Source: Prescottella sp. R16 (lineage in GTDB: Bacteria > Actinomycetota > Actinomycetes > Mycobacteriales > Mycobacteriaceae). Taken from it: DNA of 64,000 nt. Below the pieces are notes generated by a model that saw only the letters and a program-made list of their open reading frames with translations, was not told where the DNA came from and did no database searches. The first letter of the stretch is position 1. Each line of letters starts with the position of its first letter. The position numbers and the translations under genes were made by a program. This document shows, piece by piece, positions 59,654 to 64,000 of this stretch. The stretch covers positions 4,467,252 through 4,531,251 of the forward strand of contig NZ_CP130943.1 in NCBI RefSeq assembly GCF_030656875.1, read 5' to 3'.

Positions 59654-60061
59654 TCCAACTCGTCGCGGCGCCACCAACCCGGGGGAGGGGAGGGGTGGCG
59701 CCGATCGCGATGGCCACCGACCGATGCGTAGGGCAGTCCGGTTACGCGACCCCGGAATGTTTCACGTGGAACCATCCGGCACGGAGCTGCTTTCGAGGAC
59801 CCATCCCGGACTACATCGTCACAGTGACGAAATCTCCCGGTACTCCAAGGCCTGCGGCACTCCAACCGCGGTCCTCCGTCGACAGGATCCAGAAAAGAGT
59901 TGTAGGACAACAGTTTTCATTTCACAGCTCGGGTTCGGCGATTTTCCGGCGGATTACCGGGGAAGAGCGGGCTTCCGTCCGGCCGAGGCGGACTCTTCGG
60001 CCGGATGCGGGGCGGTCACCGTCACGGGTCGGCACCCGAGTAGGGGAGGGGAGCGGTCGGG
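59654..60061. other. 408-bp region between the two rsmG genes
   Basis: No convincing gene. It holds another parS-like site (59759-59772, GTTTCACGTGGAAC, the reverse complement of the variant found elsewhere) and a perfect dyad TCGTCAC-A-GTGACGA at 59816-59830. The stretch 59885-59945 is AT-richer than its surroundings and has GTTGT-AGG-ACAAC (59899-59911). It probably contains the promoter of the parA-side rsmG. It does not match jag, parA or any mobile element that I can recognise. Confidence 0.7.
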
Positions 60062-60757
60062 TCAGTGCCGGCGCCCGCGATGCCGGTGCCCGGTGACGCG
60101 TTCGGCTCGAACGATCACGGTGGGGACGGGCAGTATGTCGCCGCCGCACTCGAGCGCTTCCAGATTCCCGGCACCCAACCGGGTGAGCGCGGCCCGATCC
60201 CGGTCGATCTCCTCCGCAGCGCTCGATCCCTTCAACGCCAGCATCCGGCCACCGACCCGCACCAACGGCAACGACCACCGCGCCAACTTCTCGAGCGGCG
60301 CCACCGCCCGGGACGTGACCACGTCCGCGCCACCGACCTCCTTGACCACCCCCGATTCCTCCGCCCGGCCCCGCACCACCGTCACGTTGTCCAACCCGAG
60401 TGCGTCGACGGTCTCCTGCAGGAACACCGACCGACGCAGCAACGGCTCCACCAACGTCACCCGAACGTCCGGCCGCGCGATCGCCAACGGGATACCGGGC
60501 AGACCCGCACCCGACCCGACATCCACCACGGTTTCCCCGGCACCCACCAGCTCACCGAGTACCGCACAGTTCAACACGTGCCGCACCCACAGCCGGGGCA
60601 CCTCCCGCGGCCCGATCAACCCTCGAACGACACCGTCCGACGCCAACGCATCCCGATACGCCCCGGCCTGCTCGGCTCGTTCCCCGAAGACCCGCGCCAC
60701 CGCACCGGCCACGTCCCACTGCTCATCCATCAACTCCACCAGTTCCACGTGAAACAT
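60062..60757 (-). CDS. rsmG: 16S rRNA (guanine-N7) methyltransferase, second copy next to khpB
   Basis: A 231-aa RsmG paralogue. Residues 1-209 match the parA-side copy; the tail is [18 protein letters not shown]. All SAM-binding and family blocks are intact, so it should be active if expressed. ATG 60757 is preferred to match the other copy; GTG 60763 (two codons earlier) is possible. Its start is only about 32 nt beyond an 18-bp hairpin that follows khpB, leaving almost no room for a separate promoter. Expression probably needs read-through. Confidence 0.9.
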   Translation of the reverse strand: MFHVELVELMDEQWDVAGAVARVFGERAEQAGAYRDALASDGVVRGLIGPREVPRLWVRHVLNCAVLGELVGAGETVVDVGSGAGLPGIPLAIARPDVRVTLVEPLLRRSVFLQETVDALGLDNVTVVRGRAEESGVVKEVGGADVVTSRAVAPLEKLARWSLPLVRVGGRMLALKGSSAAEEIDRDRAALTRLGAGNLEALECGGDILPVPTVIVRAERVTGHRHRGRRH

Positions 60758-60761
60758 CCTC
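60129..60761. repeat. Large direct repeat, khpB-side copy (rsmG core)
   Basis: Partner of the block at 59021-59653. The repeat spans from 4 nt before the ATG through codon 209. Homologous recombination between the two would delete 1108 bp and leave one intact hybrid gene. Confidence 0.97.
60742..60755 (+). other. parS-like site over the start of rsmG (khpB side)
   Basis: GTTCCACGTGAAAC again, part of the duplicated block, at the start codon of the second rsmG copy. Confidence 0.65.
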
Positions 60762-60789
60762 ACCGACCGGTCACGTCACCACAAGGAAC

Positions 60790-60828
60790 GGCCGCGGCCC
60801 CCAGTCGAATCGACTGGGGGCCGCGGCC
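60790..60828 (-). terminator. 18-bp perfect hairpin downstream of khpB
   Basis: GGCCGCGGCCCCCAGTCG (60790-60807) pairs perfectly with 60811-60828 around loop AAT. It lies 15 bp after the khpB stop and is followed by TTCCTTGT on the transcribed strand. It likely ends the rpmH-rnpA-yidD-yidC-khpB transcript ahead of rsmG. Confidence 0.87.
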
Positions 60829-60843
60829 GGTGGTGTGGAGCGA

Positions 60844-61443
60844 TCAGTCCTTGATCACGACGACGCAGCGGTTCGGCTCGGCGCCCTCGCTCTCGCTGGA
60901 CACACCGTCGACCTTCGCGACAGCGTCGTGCACGATCTTGCGTTCGAACGGCGTCATCGGCGTCAGCATCTCCCGCTCCCCGGACGCGAGGACCCGCTCC
61001 GCGGCCTCCTTACCGAGGGCGCTGAGTTCGGCGCGACGGCCGGCCCGCCAGCCCGCGACGTCGAGCATCAGACGGCTACGGACACCGGTGGACTGCTGCA
61101 CCGCGAGCCGCGTCAGCTCCTGCAGCGCGTCGAGCACCTCACCCTTGCGGCCCACCAGCTTCGACAGGTCGTCGCCGCCGTCGATGCTCACGACCGCGCG
61201 GTCGCCCTCCACATCGAGGTCGATGTCACCGTCGAAGTCGAGGACGTCGAGCAGCTGTTCGAGGTAGTCGCCCGCGATCTCGCCCTCTTCGACCAGCTCG
61301 TCCTCGGCGTCGATATCGTCGGCAGTCACAGCGGTGGCAGTGTCCTCGGATGGATCCTTGGTCTGCGTCTCGAGTGCCACGTCCGTGCTCTCCCCGTTCT
61401 CCCCGCCCGAGCCCTCCCGGGCGATGTCCTGCTCACTGGTCAT
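60844..61443 (-). CDS. khpB: RNA-binding protein KhpB (Jag)
   Basis: A 199-aa protein: an acidic N-terminal half (DIDAEDELVEEGEIAGDYLE), a KH domain with GRKGEVLDALQELTRLAVQQ, and an R3H domain (REMLTPMTPFERKIVHDAVA). KhpB binds RNA with KhpA and affects elongation and division. It follows yidC by 21 bp, the common yidC-jag pairing. No N-terminal Jag domain of the Firmicutes type is present. Confidence 0.93.
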   Translation of the reverse strand: MTSEQDIAREGSGGENGESTDVALETQTKDPSEDTATAVTADDIDAEDELVEEGEIAGDYLEQLLDVLDFDGDIDLDVEGDRAVVSIDGGDDLSKLVGRKGEVLDALQELTRLAVQQSTGVRSRLMLDVAGWRAGRRAELSALGKEAAERVLASGEREMLTPMTPFERKIVHDAVAKVDGVSSESEGAEPNRCVVVIKD

Positions 61444-61464
61444 CGTCGTTCTCTCTTCTCGAGG

Positions 61465-62550
61465 TCAGCGCCGCTTGCGCTTGTTGCTCTTGGGGCGGTT
61501 GGCAGCCGGCCGGGGTTTCGGCTTCGACGGTCGGGGGGCCGCGCCACCGGACGGCTCGTCACCGACCTCGGACGCCGTGGATTCGTCCTGGACAGGCTCC
61601 GTCGCGGCATCGGTGGCCGCCGGTGCGGCACCCTTCTTCTTGTCGAGCTTCGGACGGGCACCGGGCTTCGGGGCGTTGTCGGCACGGCGCTCGAGCGCGG
61701 CCTGCTTCTTCTCGGCCTCTTCGGCGTCGATGCGCCGGAAGACGATGTGCTGCTGCGCGTAGGTCCAGATATTGTTCGACACCCAGTACAGGAGGATGGC
61801 GATCATCAGGAACGGTCCACCGACGAGCACGCCGAGGGGGAACACCCACAGGGCGAGCTTGTTCATGATCGCGGACTGCGGGTTGGCGGCAGCGGCAGCG
61901 CTCTGACGGGCCACCGAGGCACGCGAGTTGAAGTGGGTCGCAACGGACGCGAGGACCATCAGCGGGATCGCGACCAATGCGATGTTCAGCGTCGACGGCA
62001 CACCACCGAACGGCGCGAACGACTCCAACACACTCTGCGGCGAGGTGATGGCCGCGGAGATCGGGGCGCCGAACAGTCGGGCACTCAGGAACGACTGCAC
62101 GTCCTCGGGACTGAACGCGTAGTTACCGATCGACGCATTCTGCTCGGCGGTCAGACCGAGCTGGCCCATGCCGGTGCCGGTACGGTTGAACGACCGCAGC
62201 ACGTGGAACAGGCCGATGAACACCGGTGCCTGCAGCAGCACCGGGAGGCAACCCATCAGCGGGTTGAAGCCGTGCTCCTTCTGCAGCTTCTGCATCTCCA
62301 ACGCCATCCGCTGGCGGTCCTTGGAGTACTTCTTCTGCAGGGCCTTGATCTGCGGTTGCAGTTCCTGCATCTGCCGCGTCGTCCGCACCTGCTTGACGAA
62401 CGGCTTGTAGAGGATGGCACGCAGCGTGAACACCAGGAACATGACGGCCAGCGCCCACGCGAAGCCGTTGTCCGGTCCCAGCACGGCGCCGAACACCTTG
62501 TGCCAGACCCACAGGATCCAGGACACCGGATAGTAAATGAAGTCGAGCAC
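61465..62550 (-). CDS. yidC: Membrane protein insertase YidC
   Basis: A 361-aa insertase of the Gram-positive type without the large periplasmic domain. Helices start with [17 protein letters not shown]; the cytoplasmic hairpin is [20 protein letters not shown], with [20 protein letters not shown] after it. A long charged C-terminal tail ([20 protein letters not shown] ... PKSNKRKRR) resembles ribosome-binding tails of actinobacterial YidC. GTG 62550. Confidence 0.95.
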   Translation of the reverse strand: MLDFIYYPVSWILWVWHKVFGAVLGPDNGFAWALAVMFLVFTLRAILYKPFVKQVRTTRQMQELQPQIKALQKKYSKDRQRMALEMQKLQKEHGFNPLMGCLPVLLQAPVFIGLFHVLRSFNRTGTGMGQLGLTAEQNASIGNYAFSPEDVQSFLSARLFGAPISAAITSPQSVLESFAPFGGVPSTLNIALVAIPLMVLASVATHFNSRASVARQSAAAAANPQSAIMNKLALWVFPLGVLVGGPFLMIAILLYWVSNNIWTYAQQHIVFRRIDAEEAEKKQAALERRADNAPKPGARPKLDKKKGAAPAATDAATEPVQDESTASEVGDEPSGGAAPRPSKPKPRPAANRPKSNKRKRR

Positions 62551-62626
62551 GGCTCTGAGTACTCCTCTGTTCGTCCAGGTTCACCACCGCGGTGGTGTCG
62601 GCAAAGTTCAGGGCGAGCGGTGGGTG

Positions 62627-62977
62627 TCAGTCCCGGCTCACATGGTGGTGGTGGCGTCGGCCCCGCCGTTCGGGGACCGGATCCCATCCTCCAGGGTGCC
62701 AGGGTGCGCACTTGACCAACCGCACCACGGTCAGTGCCGATCCGACGACGAAGCCGCGGGTGCGCAGTGCCTCGACCGCATACTCGCTACACGTCGGCGT
62801 GAACCGGCACGTGGGCATCCGCATCGGGGACACGTAGGTGCGGTACAGCTCGATCAGGAAGATCAGGACGCGGGCGGGGAGGGACCGCAGCATCCGCAGC
62901 ACCGTCAGGGAAGTGGCCACGAACGACGACGAGCGCGGACCGGGATCGGTCCGCGCCACGTCGTGTTCGGTACTCAT
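62627..62977 (-). CDS. yidD: Membrane protein insertion efficiency factor YidD
   Basis: A 116-aa Yid[41 protein letters not shown] and [14 protein letters not shown] are diagnostic. About 28 extra residues precede the family core, and a His-rich tail ([13 protein letters not shown]) follows. ATG 62977 overlaps the rnpA stop (ATGA). It assists insertion with YidC. Confidence 0.92.
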   Translation of the reverse strand: MSTEHDVARTDPGPRSSSFVATSLTVLRMLRSLPARVLIFLIELYRTYVSPMRMPTCRFTPTCSEYAVEALRTRGFVVGSALTVVRLVKCAPWHPGGWDPVPERRGRRHHHHVSRD

Positions 62978-63357
62978 ACGGAGTCGCCTTCACCAGGGAG
63001 CAGATCCAGCTTCTTCAGCACGGATCGCACCTGCCTGTCGAGCTCTCGGGAGGTTGTGGTCGCCGAGCCCGGCAACGCACGGATCACCACGTCGGTGTCG
63101 GTGGGAACGACGTCCACCAACCCGGCGCAGATATGACGAAACCGGCGAGCGACTCGATGTCGAATCACCGCCGGCCCGACAGCCTTGCTCACGACGAGCC
63201 CGAAACGGGGCCCCTCGATGCTGGCACTCACCACGGGATCCGCGGGTTCACGCTCGAGAGCGTGAACGACGAGATCCCGTCGACCCATTCGACGCCCACG
63301 ACGCACCGTGACGGAGAAGTCCGATCGTCGACGCAGGCGATACGGCTCAGGTAGCAC
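62974..63357 (-). CDS. rnpA: Ribonuclease P protein component
   Basis: A 127-aa protein cofactor of RNase P, which matures tRNA 5' ends. [20 protein letters not shown] at the start and [20 protein letters not shown] (the RNR-type motif, with H for N) are typical. GTG 63357. It follows rpmH by 26 bp in the classical rpmH-rnpA order. Confidence 0.93.
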   Translation of the reverse strand: MLPEPYRLRRRSDFSVTVRRGRRMGRRDLVVHALEREPADPVVSASIEGPRFGLVVSKAVGPAVIRHRVARRFRHICAGLVDVVPTDTDVVIRALPGSATTTSRELDRQVRSVLKKLDLLPGEGDSV

Positions 63358-63383
63358 CCCGAGCTCCCGAATTCAGGTCGGAA

Positions 63384-63527
63384 TCAGGCGGTGAGCGACG
63401 CGCGGCCCTTGCGGCGACGCGCGGTAACGATTGCACGACCCGCACGGGTCCGCATACGGAGACGGAAGCCGTGAACGCGCGCGCGGCGGCGATTGTTCGG
63501 CTGGAACGTCCGCTTGCCCTTGGCCAC
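63384..63527 (-). CDS. rpmH: 50S ribosomal protein L34
   Basis: A 47-aa protein read directly from the minus strand: [20 protein letters not shown] then [19 protein letters not shown], the full L34 pattern. GTG 63527 has GAGGAG about 9 nt upstream. It is the first gene of the rpmH-rnpA-yidD-yidC-khpB unit and marks the left flank of dnaA. Confidence 0.97.
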   Translation of the reverse strand: MAKGKRTFQPNNRRRARVHGFRLRMRTRAGRAIVTARRRKGRASLTA

Positions 63528-63591
63528 GGTCAACACTCCTCGAAGTTGGTGACGCCGGTCGGCGTCGATCTACAGGTGAAACGAAAAACTG

Positions 63592-63619
63592 GTCGCCCCC
63601 TCGATGTCGAGGGGGCGAC
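63592..63619 (-). ncRNA. Hairpin in the rpmH 5' leader
   Basis: GTCGCCCCCTCGA (63592-63604) and TCGAGGGGGCGAC (63607-63619) form a 12-13-bp stem with a tight ATGT loop. It lies between the predicted rpmH promoter and its start codon, so it would be in the transcribed leader. Possible attenuator or stabilising element. Confidence 0.55.
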
Positions 63620-63677
63620 AACACGGAGGTATAGACCTCCGGCCAGCACACATCCTCCACCATCGGGTGACTGTTCG

Positions 63678-63706
63678 AGAGTACTGACAGGCCCTGGTGA
63701 GGTCAA
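63678..63706 (-). promoter_or_regulatory. Probable housekeeping promoter of rpmH
   Basis: On the minus strand TTGACC (63706-63701), 17 nt, TACTCT (63683-63678) fits a SigA-type promoter. Transcription would begin near 63671, giving a leader of about 145 nt. Confidence 0.65.
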
Positions 63707-63960
63707 ACCGGGCCGCGGGGGCGGTACCCGACCCCGACACGCCACCGGCTCCGGAATCCTTGACCTTCCTGCTGCTTCTGTGCTTCCCGAAGGGGGCCGA
63801 CCGGGGAGACACGCACGGACTTCCCGTCCTGCAGTCTCCGTTCCCAGTAGCATCGACTCTTCTCGCCGGTCACGGTCCGACCTCCGGTGTGCGGCTCACG
63901 GCGGCGACGCCACGGCCCGCGCCGAAGGTCCGGCCGGGGCCGGCACCCCACACCCGCAGG

Positions 63961-63992
63961 TTGTCCACACCTGTGGATAATCGTGTGGACAC
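63961..63992. promoter_or_regulatory. DnaA boxes in the rpmH-dnaA intergenic region
   Basis: TTGTCCACA (63961-63969, plus), TTATCCACA (63972-63980, minus) and GTGTCCACA (63984-63992, minus; one mismatch) crowd the right edge. They mark the dnaA regulatory region; dnaA itself, on the plus strand, and the usual dnaA-dnaN origin lie beyond the window. Nothing else gene-like is seen between 63528 and 64000. Confidence 0.85.
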
Positions 63993-64000
63993 GCAGTTCG

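Noticed and set aside
63528..64000. Replication origin
   Set aside because: DnaA boxes are present, but in this group the origin usually lies between dnaA and dnaN, outside the window; no AT-rich unwinding element is seen here.

Overview
The window is GC-rich actinobacterial DNA from the mycolic-acid-bacteria branch, most likely Rhodococcus or a close Nocardiaceae relative. This is inferred from gene content: F420-type enzymes, an IdeR iron box, a LpqY-SugABC-like sugar importer, an EspC-like protein, and a gene order matching the M. tuberculosis Rv3907c-Rv3924c segment left of dnaA. The right edge carries DnaA boxes next to rpmH, so the window is roughly the 64 kb to the left of dnaA, and dnaA itself starts just outside.

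Layout. 1-1073: 5' part of a class A penicillin-binding protein (ponA-like). 1303-6129: sugar ABC importer operon (sugC, lpqY, sugA, sugB, small membrane protein). 6259-10573: two F420/deazaflavin-type enzymes, a small membrane protein and an amino-acid ABC system whose binding protein and permease are fused. 10688-15790: PhoX phosphatase, NYN-domain protein, GH25 lysozyme, SDR and NTF2-like proteins. 15913-19856: IdeR-box-controlled siderophore importer. 19948-24377: secreted lipase and leuS, converging on a 27-bp perfect hairpin. 24492-33753: SdpI-like pair, LysR and a bile-acid-symporter-like protein, glutamate decarboxylase, TmrB-like kinase, YqgE, TetR with epimerase, MFS exporter. 33772-36275: a three-gene minus-strand set (EspC-like protein, WXG/DUF1023 hydrolase, Asp-rich repeat protein) resembling type VII secretion cargo. 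36356-39583: two DnaA boxes, then a molybdate operon (HTH-Mop sensor, modABC) with 4-nt overlaps. 39642-49580: pcnA, mutT4, DUF6049 protein, murJ-pseudokinase, sigM and an anti-sigma factor. 49587-52866: ABC exporter flanked by two TetR genes. 53092-56526: trxB, trxA, cwlM and a GNAT-like protein. 56747-63527: parB, parA, two rsmG copies, khpB(jag), yidC, yidD, rnpA, rpmH.

The most unusual feature is the rsmG duplication. Two apparently intact genes share a 633-bp block that differs at one base, while their last ~20 codons and surroundings have diverged. That fits recent gene conversion between older copies, or one imported copy, better than a simple tandem duplication. The copy next to khpB sits about 32 nt behind a strong hairpin, so the two copies are probably expressed differently. 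Each copy carries a parS-like site over its start codon. Together with a perfect parS inside parA, these form a dense ParB-binding cluster.

The right third is a core chromosome-maintenance and envelope module: ribosomal protein L34, RNase P protein, membrane insertion, segregation, redox, lipid II flipping and its regulator CwlM. The left two thirds is mainly transport and metabolism, with an iron-regulated importer and several regulator-target pairs with recognisable operators. I saw no tRNA, rRNA, insertion sequence, phage or CRISPR array.
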